Part shown: positions 1 to 8,431 of the stretch, one piece after another | How the letters are laid out: the number at the start of each line of letters is the position of its first letter | Numbering within the stretch: the stretch's first letter is position 1 | DNA from: Kocuria flava | GTDB taxonomy: Bacteria > Actinomycetota > Actinomycetes > Actinomycetales > Micrococcaceae | Direction: 5' to 3' | Assembly (NCBI RefSeq): GCF_001482365.1 | Contig: NZ_CP013254.1 | Coordinates: forward strand, 868,001 to 932,000 | DNA: 64,000 bases | Notes under the pieces: generated by a model | Told to the model about the DNA's origin: nothing | The model's database searches: none | Seen by the model: the letters and a program-made list of their open reading frames with translations, nothing else | Program-made: the position numbers and the translations under genes

Positions 1-651
1 GTCAACCGTCTGAGCCAGCACGTCACAGACAAGGCCGCCGCGCTCGCCGCTCCGGCGCAGGACCTCGTCACCGCGCTGGAGCAGGCCTACGGAAAGCTCG
101 GCCTGCGCCAGGGAGCCCGGCTCGACATGGCTCGTGCCGCCGCCACGCTGGTGCGGACCCTTCGGGAGCTGTCCGGGGTGCCCCTGGTCCGGCACCTCGC
201 CGCCGCCGACCTGCCCGGGACCGACGCGATGGCCTCGGTCTCCCTCGACAAGGCCGCAGGTGTGGCCCAGGCTCTCCGCGCCGTCGAGTGGGAGCCGCTC
301 GATGCCCTTCTGCAGGCCCGGAACGACTCCACCGAGCGTGGCGAAGCCGCCGCAAAAATCCTCGACGCCCTTGGCACAGCACTGACCGCCCACGAGTACG
401 AGCAGTCACTGGTCGGAGCGCTCGCGGTCGCGAAGAAGGCCGCCTGGGACTGGGCCATGCGCCCGTGGGGCGTTCGTCCCGAAGGACCGGACACGGAGCC
501 GCCCCACCCCAATCCTCCTGACATCGCGTGGCACGCCCACACGGTGACCTGGGGCAGCAACTCCCTGCAGCAGTTGCAGGAGGAGCTCGACCAGCGCAAC
601 GCGGAGGGTCGCAGGATCGAGTTGCGCTGGAGGTTCGTCGATGGTGGCTGA
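1..651 (+). CDS. pglY: C-terminal part of BREX-2 ATPase PglY (5' end outside window)
   Basis: Frame 1 is open from the first base, so this is the tail of a longer gene, not a short gene starting at the ATG at 127. About 216 residues remain, Ala/Leu/Glu-rich and probably helical, with no P-loop visible in this part. The identification rests mainly on context: in type 2 BREX (Pgl) operons the large ATPase gene pglY lies directly upstream of pglZ, and the stop here overlaps the pglZ start by 11 bp, which suggests translational coupling. PglY is thought to work with PglZ, PglX and BrxD in modification-linked phage exclusion. Family assignment from this fragment alone would be weak. Confidence 0.62.
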   Translation, partial: VNRLSQHVTDKAAALAAPAQDLVTALEQAYGKLGLRQGARLDMARAAATLVRTLRELSGVPLVRHLAAADLPGTDAMASVSLDKAAGVAQALRAVEWEPLDALLQARNDSTERGEAAAKILDALGTALTAHEYEQSLVGALAVAKKAAWDWAMRPWGVRPEGPDTEPPHPNPPDIAWHAHTVTWGSNSLQQLQEELDQRNAEGRRIELRWRFVDGG

Positions 652-3367
652 CGTGCTCGCGGCTCCGGCCGTGACGGGCGCGGCCGTGGCCGCCGTCGTC
701 GCCAGGGTCGAGGCCACCGGCCGTCACCGGAACGGCGGCGTCCTCGGCATCCGCGCAGTCCCCGACCCGGATGTCACGGTGGCCCGCCCCTCACCGGCCG
801 GCCACCGGATCCAGGTGGAAGCCTGCCCGTCCACCCTGGCGGTCTGGGACGCCCTGCACCGCTGGGACGGGACCGGGTGGCTGGTCGTCCTCACCGACCG
901 GCCCGAGGACGACCTCGGTCCCGGCACCCTCGCCCGCCTGGTCGACCATCGACTCCTGACCCCGGATCCGTGGGAAGCGGCAATGCAGGTGTTCGGGGCC
1001 CGCACCCTCCAGCGGGCGCTACTGGCCGAGGGCAGGCAGTCCGACCTGCCGTCCCAGCTCGTCGCCATCACCCCCGACGACGGCTGGCCCACGGCGCCGG
1101 GCGGCGTGCTCACGAGGGAGCACGTGTTCGCCTCGGTGGCCGTGAAGTACCTCGGTCTGCTGCTGGGCGCCGACGCGCCGGGCATCCTCCAGTGGACCAC
1201 GCGGCCCGAGGCGGTTTCGGCCGTCTCCACGCTGCGTGCGCGGACGGGCGATGCTCTGACCGACGCGGTTCTCGGTTGGTTGGCAGACCAGACCGGTCCG
1301 GCGCGTCGTCCGATCCTGCACCTGCTCGAACGCGGACGGCTCGGCGAGATCCTCCCCGCCGGTCTCGCGCTCCACCTGCTCCGCCGCGCGTCGCGCGACC
1401 TGCGGGAGGAGGCACAGACAGCCGCCGTGCGGCTCACCGAGCGGCTCTGGAGCGGACTGGATCTCCGTTCCGAGGAAGCCGAGGGGATCGGCACACTGTG
1501 CGAGGTCACGGTCCAGGAACTCTTGGAGCGCACCGCCACCCGGGAGACCGGCGAGCGCATTCTCGACCGCACCGACCGGGCGCTCATCGAGGTGTCCGCA
1601 CCGACGGTCGCCCGGGGCTCCGGGCTCCTTCCCTCGTCGCTCAACGCTGCCTACGAAGTGCTCGGCCGGGCGCTCGCGAACGGGACCCACGGCGTGGAGC
1701 CCGCGTGGCAGGCCATCGATAAGCACCCCCTGGCGCGGGGCACCGGAGGCCGCCCGGACCCACGGCGTGCTCCGGCCGAGGCGGGAGTGCGGATCACGCG
1801 CTGGATCGCCCATCTGACCGAGGCGGGCGAATCCCCGGATCTGGTCTCGCTCACCCGCCGGCAGAGCGCCGACGACGCCTGGGTGGATGCCGCCGTCAAC
1901 ACCGCCGCCCGCGGCGTGGACGATCCGGACCTGGCGGTGGGGCTCGAAGCGGTCGTCGGTCGGGCGTTGGAGCTGCGCCGCGGCCACGACCGGGAGTTCG
2001 CCCGGGCCCTGGCGGACGAGGGCACGGCCACGGGCCGACCCCTGCGTGGAGCCGCACAGGGCGATGGCCGGGTGTGGCGGATCGAGGAGTTGGCCCATGA
2101 GGTGATCGCCCCGATCGCCCGCGAGGAGCCCACTCTCGTGCTGCTGCTCGATGGCATGAGCACCGGGGCGGCGACCCAGGTGCTGGACAGCGTCCTGCAG
2201 GGCGGAGCGCAGTGGACGGAGCTCGTCCCGGCCGGCACCACCCGCCGTGCCTCCGCGCTCGCCGTGCTGCCCAGCCTCACCGAGCACAGCCGGACGTCCT
2301 TCTTCAGCGGCCGCCCAGTCACCGGCGGCCAGTCCGAGGAACGCGCCGGCTTCGCCGAGACCACCCGCGTGGCCGGCCATACCTCCGGCAAGCTGTTCCA
2401 CAAGGCTGTGCTGGACACCCGCCGCGCCGGCTTTCAGCTCGCAGCCGACGTCGCGGACGCCATTGCCGACGTGTCCCGGCACCGCCTCGTCGGGTGCGTG
2501 CTCAACACCATCGACGACGCCCTCGACCGCAGCGACCCCGCCGGGACGGTGTGGAACGAGGAGCTCGTCAAGCACCTCCGCCCGCTGCTCGCCGCGGCTC
2601 ATGCCGCCGGGCGGACGGTGGTCCTCACCGCCGACCACGGGCACGTCGTCGAGCGACGAGCGGGGACCAAGCTCCCAGCCACCGGGGTCTCGAGCGCCCG
2701 CTCCCGGGCTCCCGAGGAGCCGGCCGGAGAGGGCGAGATCCTCGTCAGCGGGCCGCGCGTGCTCTCGCACGGCGGCACCGCGGTGCTGGCCGTCGACGAG
2801 GACCTGCGGTACTCGACCCTCAAGGCCGGTTACCACGGCGGCGGCTCGCCGGCCGAAGTCGTCGTCCCGGTCGTCGTGCTGACCCCGACCGCCACCGTCG
2901 TCGGTGAAGAGGTCCGCGTCGCCGACTGGACGGGCGCTCCGTCCCAGGAGCCGGTCTGGTGGAACCTCGCCCGAGCGGGGACTCCTCCGACTGCTCCTGA
3001 GCCGGAGGAGAACAGGGCGGGTCAGGGGGAGTTCGACCTGTTCGAGCAACCTGCGCTGCAGCCTGCGGGTCGGGCGGTGGTGGCAACTGATCGCTTCGCC
3101 GACCAGCGGAAGATCTCGGGGCGAGTGAGCCTGTCCGACGCCGTGCTGGCGGATCTGATCGATGCCCTGCTGGGCGCCGACGGCCACCGGATCGCGGCTC
3201 CGGCCGTGGCCTCCCTTCTGCGCATCCCCCAGCAGCGGGTCCAGTTCGCGGTGGGACAGGTGCAGAAGCTGCTCAACGTCGAGGGCTACCGCGTGGTGCG
3301 CATGGATGGTGGCATGCTCGTGCTGGACGCCCCGCTCCTCGCCCAGCAGTTCGGAGTCGCCGTATGA
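641..3367 (+). CDS. pglZ: BREX-2 alkaline-phosphatase-fold protein PglZ
   Basis: This 908-residue protein has the length and layout of type 2 BREX PglZ. The N-terminal half is helical and lacks recognised motifs. An alkaline-phosphatase-superfamily core begins near residue 500 with the metal-binding stretch LVLLLDGMS and continues to TADHGHVVE near residue 663 and a later GYHGGGSP segment. Those Asp and His residues are the usual metal ligands of the fold. The C-terminal ~80 residues look like a winged helix (LRIPQQRVQFAVGQVQKLL). A GGAGG ribosome binding site lies just before the ATG, inside the end of pglY. The stop overlaps brxD as ATGA, so pglY-pglZ-brxD-brxHI reads as one operon. PglZ is a core BREX component; its substrate is not established from sequence. 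Confidence 0.93.
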   Translation: MVADVLAAPAVTGAAVAAVVARVEATGRHRNGGVLGIRAVPDPDVTVARPSPAGHRIQVEACPSTLAVWDALHRWDGTGWLVVLTDRPEDDLGPGTLARLVDHRLLTPDPWEAAMQVFGARTLQRALLAEGRQSDLPSQLVAITPDDGWPTAPGGVLTREHVFASVAVKYLGLLLGADAPGILQWTTRPEAVSAVSTLRARTGDALTDAVLGWLADQTGPARRPILHLLERGRLGEILPAGLALHLLRRASRDLREEAQTAAVRLTERLWSGLDLRSEEAEGIGTLCEVTVQELLERTATRETGERILDRTDRALIEVSAPTVARGSGLLPSSLNAAYEVLGRALANGTHGVEPAWQAIDKHPLARGTGGRPDPRRAPAEAGVRITRWIAHLTEAGESPDLVSLTRRQSADDAWVDAAVNTAARGVDDPDLAVGLEAVVGRALELRRGHDREFARALADEGTATGRPLRGAAQGDGRVWRIEELAHEVIAPIAREEPTLVLLLDGMSTGAATQVLDSVLQGGAQWTELVPAGTTRRASALAVLPSLTEHSRTSFFSGRPVTGGQSEERAGFAETTRVAGHTSGKLFHKAVLDTRRAGFQLAADVADAIADVSRHRLVGCVLNTIDDALDRSDPAGTVWNEELVKHLRPLLAAAHAAGRTVVLTADHGHVVERRAGTKLPATGVSSARSRAPEEPAGEGEILVSGPRVLSHGGTAVLAVDEDLRYSTLKAGYHGGGSPAEVVVPVVVLTPTATVVGEEVRVADWTGAPSQEPVWWNLARAGTPPTAPEPEENRAGQGEFDLFEQPALQPAGRAVVATDRFADQRKISGRVSLSDAVLADLIDALLGADGHRIAAPAVASLLRIPQQRVQFAVGQVQKLLNVEGYRVVRMDGGMLVLDAPLLAQQFGVAV

Positions 3368-4686
3368 GCACCGTCTCGCCCCGTCGTCGGCAGGAGATCG
3401 TCGACGCCCTGCGCCGTGGCACCGTGCCCGCCAACGGGCTCGATCAGCTCGCCGTGGGGCTGGAGCGATTCCAGGGCGCGCTGAGCGAGGAGCTCGACGC
3501 CGTGGCCGGCGGTGGGTCCGTCGTGAAGGCCGTGCGCGGTGAGTACGGGACGGGCAAGACCTTCTTCGCCCGGCATCTCTCCGAGTCGGCGCTGCGCCGG
3601 GGGTTCGCGGCCGCCGAGGTGCAGATCTCGGAGACCGAGACGCCGCTGCACAAGCTCGAGACCGTCTACCGGCGGATCACCGAGTCCCTGCGCACGGCCT
3701 CCGTCCCGCCGTCCGCCTTCCGATCCGTGCTGGACTCCTGGCTGTTCACCTTGGAGGACGACGCCCTGGCCGCAGATGCCGCGCTGGACCCCTCCGATGC
3801 CGCCGCCCTGGAGGCGGCCGTGACCAAGCTGCTCGACGAGCGCCTGGCCTCCGTGAGCGCCAAGACCCCGGCCTTCGCCCAGGCCCTGCGCGGATACCGG
3901 GGCGCGGTCGCCTCCGGAGAAGCGGCCGTGGCCGACGGGCTGGCGGCCTGGCTTGGCGGGCTGCCGCACGTTGCCGCGGCCGCCAAGCGCGCCGCCGGGG
4001 TGAAGGGGGACCTCGACCACTTCGGGGCCATGGCCTTCCTCCAGGGACTGCTCCTCGTCCTGCGGGATGCCGGTCACCCGGGGCTGCTCGTGGTGCTCGA
4101 CGAGGTCGAGACCCTGCAGCGCATGCGCTCCGACGTCCGCGACAAGGCGCTCAACGCCCTGCGCCAGCTCATGGACGAGATCGACGCCGGACGTTTCCCC
4201 GGCCTGTACCTCGTGCTCACGGGCACGCCCGCGTTTTTCGAGGGACCCTCCGGAGTGCCCCGGCTTCCACCGCTCGCACAGCGGCTGGCCACGGACTTCA
4301 CCACCGACGCGCGCTTCGACAACCCACGGGCGGTGCAGATCCGCCTGCCCGGCTTCAGCCAGGACTCGCTGGTGGAGGTCGGCGGCCGGGTGCGCGACCT
4401 CTACGCGGCAGGATCCTCCGGCGCCGACCGGATCTGCTCCGTCGTCGACGACGCTTACCTCGCGGACCTCTCCGCCGCGGTGGCGGGCGGGCTCGGCGGT
4501 CGGGTCGGCATCGCCCCACGCCTGTTCCTCAAGAAGCTCGTCGGCGACGTGCTCGACCGCGTCGATCAGTTCGAGGACTTCGACCCCCGGCAGCACTACT
4601 CCCTCACGCTGTCCCGTGACGACATGACGGATGTCGAGCGGAACGCCAGTGCGCGGACGGCGGACGACATCAGCCTCGACCTCTGA
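3364..4686 (+). CDS. brxD: BREX-2 ATP-binding protein BrxD
   Basis: This 440-residue P-loop ATPase has Walker A GEYGTGKT at about residues 60-67 and Walker B LLVVLDEVE at about residues 241-249. A phenylalanine pair follows the P-loop, and the C-terminal third ends in a DPRQHYSL-type stretch seen in BREX BrxC/BrxD-like ATPases. It is translationally coupled on both sides: the ATG overlaps the pglZ stop (ATGA), and its TGA overlaps the next start (TGATG). In type 2 BREX, brxD sits between pglZ and the helicase gene, exactly as here. The presumed role is ATP-driven assembly or DNA engagement in the exclusion complex, an inference from family membership. Confidence 0.88.
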   Translation: MSTVSPRRRQEIVDALRRGTVPANGLDQLAVGLERFQGALSEELDAVAGGGSVVKAVRGEYGTGKTFFARHLSESALRRGFAAAEVQISETETPLHKLETVYRRITESLRTASVPPSAFRSVLDSWLFTLEDDALAADAALDPSDAAALEAAVTKLLDERLASVSAKTPAFAQALRGYRGAVASGEAAVADGLAAWLGGLPHVAAAAKRAAGVKGDLDHFGAMAFLQGLLLVLRDAGHPGLLVVLDEVETLQRMRSDVRDKALNALRQLMDEIDAGRFPGLYLVLTGTPAFFEGPSGVPRLPPLAQRLATDFTTDARFDNPRAVQIRLPGFSQDSLVEVGGRVRDLYAAGSSGADRICSVVDDAYLADLSAAVAGGLGGRVGIAPRLFLKKLVGDVLDRVDQFEDFDPRQHYSLTLSRDDMTDVERNASARTADDISLDL

Positions 4687-6812
4687 TGGGCCCCAGCGGA
4701 TTCGACCTGCTCAGCCCCGCGGTCCAGCACCACATCGTCAACACCCTCAGGTGGCCGGCACTGCGACCGCTTCAGGACCAGGCCGTCGAGCCGCTGTTGC
4801 GCGGCGACGACGCATTGCTGCTCGCCCCGACGGCCGGCGGGAAGACCGAGGCCGCCATCTTCCCGCTGCTGTCCCGGATGTCCGAGGAGCAGTGGCAGGG
4901 CACCTCGGTGCTCTACGTCTGCCCCCTGCGGGCGCTCCTCAACAACCTGGAGCCGCGGATCGCCGCCTATACCGCCTGGCTCGGCCGCACGGCCGCCGTC
5001 CGCCACGGGGACGTCGGTGCGTCCGCCCGACGCCGGCAGATGCTGTACCGTCCGGACATCCTGCTGACCACGCCTGAGTCGCTGGAGTCCATGCTCGTGT
5101 CTGCGAGCAGCGATCCACGGCGGCTGTTCGCCGACGTCCGCGCCGTCGTCGTCGACGAAGTGCATGCCTTCGCCGGTGACGACCGCGGCTGGCACCTGCT
5201 CTGCGTCCTGGAGCGCATCAGCAAGCTGGCAGGGCACCCGCTCCAGCGGGTGGGCCTGTCCGCGACCGTGGGCAACGCTCCGGACCTGCTCCACTGGCTC
5301 CAGGGCGGGGCAGCCGACCGGCCGGCCACGGTAGTGGCTCCCGAGATTTCCTCGGCCGTGGTCCCGGACATGGAACTCGACTTCGTCGGAAGCGCCGACA
5401 ACGCCGCGACGGTCATCTCCCTCCTCCACCGTGGGGAGAAGCGACTCGTGTTCGCCGACTCGCGGCGGGTCGTGGAAGACCTGGCGCTGGGCCTGCATCA
5501 CCGGGACGTCGAGACCCACGTCTCCCATTCGTCCCTGTCGGCCGACGCCCGGCGCCGCGCCGAGGCGGCCTTCGCCGAGGGACGGGACTGCGTCATCGTG
5601 GCCACCTCGACGCTGGAGCTCGGCATCGATGTGGGCGACCTCGACCGAGTCATTCAGGTGGGCGCTCCGGGCACGGTTGCTTCTCTGCTGCAGCGGCTCG
5701 GCCGCACGGGCCGGCGCTCGGGGACGTCGCGGAACATGCTCTTCCTGGGCACCAACGACGCCGAGTTCCTGCGCGCCTACGGGTTGTTGCTGCTCTGGTC
5801 CGAGGGCTACGTCGAGCCGGTCGTGCCTCCGCCCTCGCCGCGACACGTCGCTGCCCAGCAGCTGCTCGGTCTCGTCCTGCAGGAGCGCCACGTCGGCCGG
5901 AACCTCTGGCCCGAGTGGTTCGGTGCTCTCGGCCTGGCGTCGCCGGAGGAGTGGGCCGAGATCCAGGACTGGCTCCTGCAGCAAGGACATCTCGACGAGG
6001 ACGGCGGGATGCTCTTCGTCGGACCCGAGGCTGAGCGACGCTACGGCAAGATCCATTACCGAGACCTCATGGCGGTGTTCACGGCCGACCCGCAGATCAT
6101 CGTCCTGCACGGCCGGCAGGAGGTCGGTGCCGTCGACCCCATGCTGCTGCAGCGCAAGGTCGAGGGGCCCCGACTGATCACCCTGGGCGGCCGACCCTGG
6201 CGGGTGACCTACATCGACTGGAAGCGGCGCAAGGCCTTCGTCGAGCCCTCCGACAGTGGCGGCGCCGTCCGCTGGATGAGCATGCCGCAGCCCATCTCCT
6301 GCGCTCTTTCGGACGCTGTGCGCCGGGTCCTGCTGGGTGCCGAGCCGGACGGAGTGCGACTGACCAAGCGGGCCCAGGACAGGATCGCTGAACTCCGTGA
6401 GGACTACGCCCACCGGGTGGACGGTTCCGGGTCCGTGGTCACCGGTCAGGACGACAGCCGGGTGCGCTGGTGGACGTGGGCTGGGGCGAGAACCAACGCC
6501 CTGCTGGTCGCAGCGCTCTCCGAGGTGGCCCCTGAGCTGTTCGAAACCACCACCGCGTTCGACAACTTCCAGATCGCTCTGCGCAGCGACGCGACCCGCG
6601 GCGCCGTATTCTCGGCGCTGAGGGCCGCTCAGAAAAAGTTCGGCATGGATCTTGTCGACGCTGTTCCCGCAACCGACGAAAAGTCGGTCCGACAGCTGAA
6701 ATTCTTCGAGATGCTACCACCCGCGCTTTCTTTTCGGACGATTGCGGAGCGGATGACCGACAGGTCCGGGATGGCGCAGACGTTGGAGCGCGGCCGCGTC
6801 ATCAGTGGCTGA
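4686..6812 (+). CDS. brxHI: BREX-2 Lhr-like helicase BrxHI
   Basis: This 708-residue superfamily 2 helicase has a P-loop APTAGGKTEAA near residue 50, a DEVH box (VVVDEVHAF) near residue 157, motif III-like LSATVG, an ELGIDVGDLDRV segment, and motif VI LQRLGRTGRR near residue 336. The long tail after the helicase core resembles Lhr-type helicases. It overlaps the brxD stop by one base and is the last gene of the BREX operon. The 3' end region is less GC-rich than the rest, with runs such as AGAAAAAGTT near 6630. About 110 bp after the stop lies the left end of an ISL3-type element, so the original downstream neighbour may have been displaced. Confidence 0.88.
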   Translation: MGPSGFDLLSPAVQHHIVNTLRWPALRPLQDQAVEPLLRGDDALLLAPTAGGKTEAAIFPLLSRMSEEQWQGTSVLYVCPLRALLNNLEPRIAAYTAWLGRTAAVRHGDVGASARRRQMLYRPDILLTTPESLESMLVSASSDPRRLFADVRAVVVDEVHAFAGDDRGWHLLCVLERISKLAGHPLQRVGLSATVGNAPDLLHWLQGGAADRPATVVAPEISSAVVPDMELDFVGSADNAATVISLLHRGEKRLVFADSRRVVEDLALGLHHRDVETHVSHSSLSADARRRAEAAFAEGRDCVIVATSTLELGIDVGDLDRVIQVGAPGTVASLLQRLGRTGRRSGTSRNMLFLGTNDAEFLRAYGLLLLWSEGYVEPVVPPPSPRHVAAQQLLGLVLQERHVGRNLWPEWFGALGLASPEEWAEIQDWLLQQGHLDEDGGMLFVGPEAERRYGKIHYRDLMAVFTADPQIIVLHGRQEVGAVDPMLLQRKVEGPRLITLGGRPWRVTYIDWKRRKAFVEPSDSGGAVRWMSMPQPISCALSDAVRRVLLGAEPDGVRLTKRAQDRIAELREDYAHRVDGSGSVVTGQDDSRVRWWTWAGARTNALLVAALSEVAPELFETTTAFDNFQIALRSDATRGAVFSALRAAQKKFGMDLVDAVPATDEKSVRQLKFFEMLPPALSFRTIAERMTDRSGMAQTLERGRVISG

Positions 6813-6922
6813 CTCGCCTTAGCCTGTATCCGTCGACGCGATTTTTTCGGTAATTTGATCGGGGCTGGTCAGCGTTTTCTTGTTATGGGCGTGGGTGGAT
6901 CGCCATTCTGCCCGGCTTTTCC

Positions 6923-6946
6923 GGCCCTTCCCAGATGAGTGTGGGT
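6923..6946 (+). repeat. Left terminal inverted repeat of the ISL3 element
   Basis: The sequence starts GGCCCTTC and ends GAGTGTGGGT. It matches the reverse complement of 8317-8340 at 21 of 24 positions by hand alignment. Confidence 0.78.
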
Positions 6947-7002
6947 GATCGGTAGGGCCAGGTGCGTGTCACGGGGGTCGGGTAGGGGTCGAGGCCTCCG
7001 GG

Positions 7003-8334
7003 ATGGGGGTGCTTACTCCAACCGTCCTCGAAGGCCTCGACGTGTCTCATGCTACGTGCGCGCTCTTCGACCTGTCCGATGTCCATGTGCTCACGATCGA
7101 GCGTCACCACTCCTCGTTCACCTTGGTGGTCGAAACCGTGCCGTCACTGGTGGGCTGCCCCTGCTGTGGGGTGCTCGCGGCCGACCACGGCCGGGTGGCG
7201 GTGCTGTTGCACGATCTGCCCTTCGCCGGGGTGCCCGTGCGCGTGGTCTGGCGCAAGCGCCGCTACCGCTGCCACGAGATGGCGTGCGAGGTGACGACCT
7301 TCAGCGAGGTCCACGAGCTGGCGGCACCGCGGGCGAAGCTCACCAGCCGGGCGGTCGCTTGGGCGGTGGCCCAGCTGCGTTACCACGACATCGCGGTCTC
7401 GGCCCTGGCCGAGATGCTCGGGGTCGCCGGGAACACCGTGTGGGACGCCATCGTCCCGGTCATCGAGGCCCAGCTGGCCGCCGAGGATCGGCTGGCCGGG
7501 GTGGACACCCTGGGTGTGGACGAGCACGTCTGGTGCCACGTGGGTCCGCCGGGCACCAGGTTGGTCACCGGGATCGTCGATCACTCCCGTGACGAGCACG
7601 GCCGGTCCCGGGCGAGGTTGCTGGATCTCGTGGCCGGGCGCACCGGAGCGGCCTACGGTGACTGGCTCACCGAACAAGGCAAGGCGTTCACGAACGGGAT
7701 CCGCACGGCGACCCTGGACCCGTTCCACGGCTACGCCAACGCGATCCGCGACGAGCTGCCTGAGGCGATCACCGTTCTCGACGCGTTCCACGTGGTCAAG
7801 CTCGGCGGGCAGGTCGTTGACGAGGTGCGTCGGCGGGTGCAGCAGGACACCTTGGGCCACCGCGGCCGCGCCGGCGATCCCTTGTACGGGATCCGGCGGA
7901 CCCTGAAGATCGGTGTGGAGTACCTGACCGAGAAACAGATCCGGCGCCTGAGTGCGAAGCTGGTGGCCGGGGACCCGCACCACGAGGTCACCCTGGCCTG
8001 GAACTCCTACCAGCAGCTCCGGGCCGTCTACCACGCCCGCCCAGAGCAGGGACGCCGGCTCGTCGCCGAGATCCTCGCCGCGTTCCCGACCCGCCCCATC
8101 CCGGAGATCGCCCGGCTCGGACGCACGCTGCGGCGGTGAAGGGCGGCGATCCTGGCCTACTTCGACACCGCCGGCGCCTCGAACGGACCCGTCGAGGTGA
8201 TCAACGGCGTCATCCAGACAATGCGACGGGTCGCTCGAGAGTTCCGGAACTTCGGCAACTATCGGCTACGAGCGCTGCTCGCCGCCGGAGGCCATCGGCC
8301 GTGGCGACACGCCCCTACCCACACTCAATTGTGA
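7003..8334 (+). pseudogene. ISL3-family transposase, broken by a nonsense codon
   Basis: Reading frame 1 encodes an ISL3 DDE transposase: an N-terminal zinc-finger-like segment (CPCCG then YRCHEMAC), then the first catalytic Asp in GVDTLGVDEH and the second in LDAFHVVKLG. A TGA at 8137-8139 interrupts the frame. Without any shift the same frame continues for 65 codons (RAAILAYFDTAG, SNGPVEVIN) to a natural stop at 8332-8334. Family members normally have Trp at this position (LRRWRAA), so a single TGG to TGA change explains the lesion. The lost part carries the third catalytic acid, the Glu of the GPVEVIN stretch, so the truncated 378-residue product should be inactive. The true start could be the GTG at 7042, where the family homology begins. 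Confidence 0.9.
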
Positions 8335-8340
8335 AGGGCC
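8317..8340 (-). repeat. Right terminal inverted repeat of the ISL3 element
   Basis: This is the inverted partner of 6923-6946 and overlaps the natural transposase stop at 8332-8334. Base 8341 begins the flanking DNA that carries the SIR2-gene promoter. Confidence 0.78.
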
Positions 8341-8343
8341 CCA

Positions 8344-8372
8344 TTGACACTGAATCGAATAATCAAGATAAT
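8344..8372 (+). promoter_or_regulatory. Near-consensus sigma70-type promoter for the SIR2-STAND gene
   Basis: TTGACA (8344-8349) and GATAAT (8367-8372) are separated by exactly 17 bp, in AT-rich DNA that begins three bases past the IS right end. It would start transcripts near 8379, about 50 bases before the gene. Such a consensus promoter is rare in this GC-rich window. It fits a gene acquired from a lower-GC donor. Confidence 0.75.
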
Positions 8373-8431
8373 ACGGTAAAATTAGCAAATCAAGCTCGCT
8401 ATTTCACAGAACACGACTGGAGCGATTTGTA

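Larger units (their letters stand above)
6923..8340 (+). mobile_element. ISL3-family insertion sequence with defective transposase
   Basis: A 1.42-kb element is bounded by imperfect 24-bp terminal inverted repeats, each starting GGCCCTTC and ending in GAGTGTGGGT when read inward. The two arms differ at three positions. The single gene inside encodes an ISL3-type DDE transposase that carries an internal stop, so the copy should not move by itself. I found no 8-bp target duplication: the flanks are GCTTTTCC on the left and CCATTGAC on the right. This suggests rearrangement or loss of one flank since insertion. The right end abuts the AT-rich SIR2 gene region. Confidence 0.8.
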
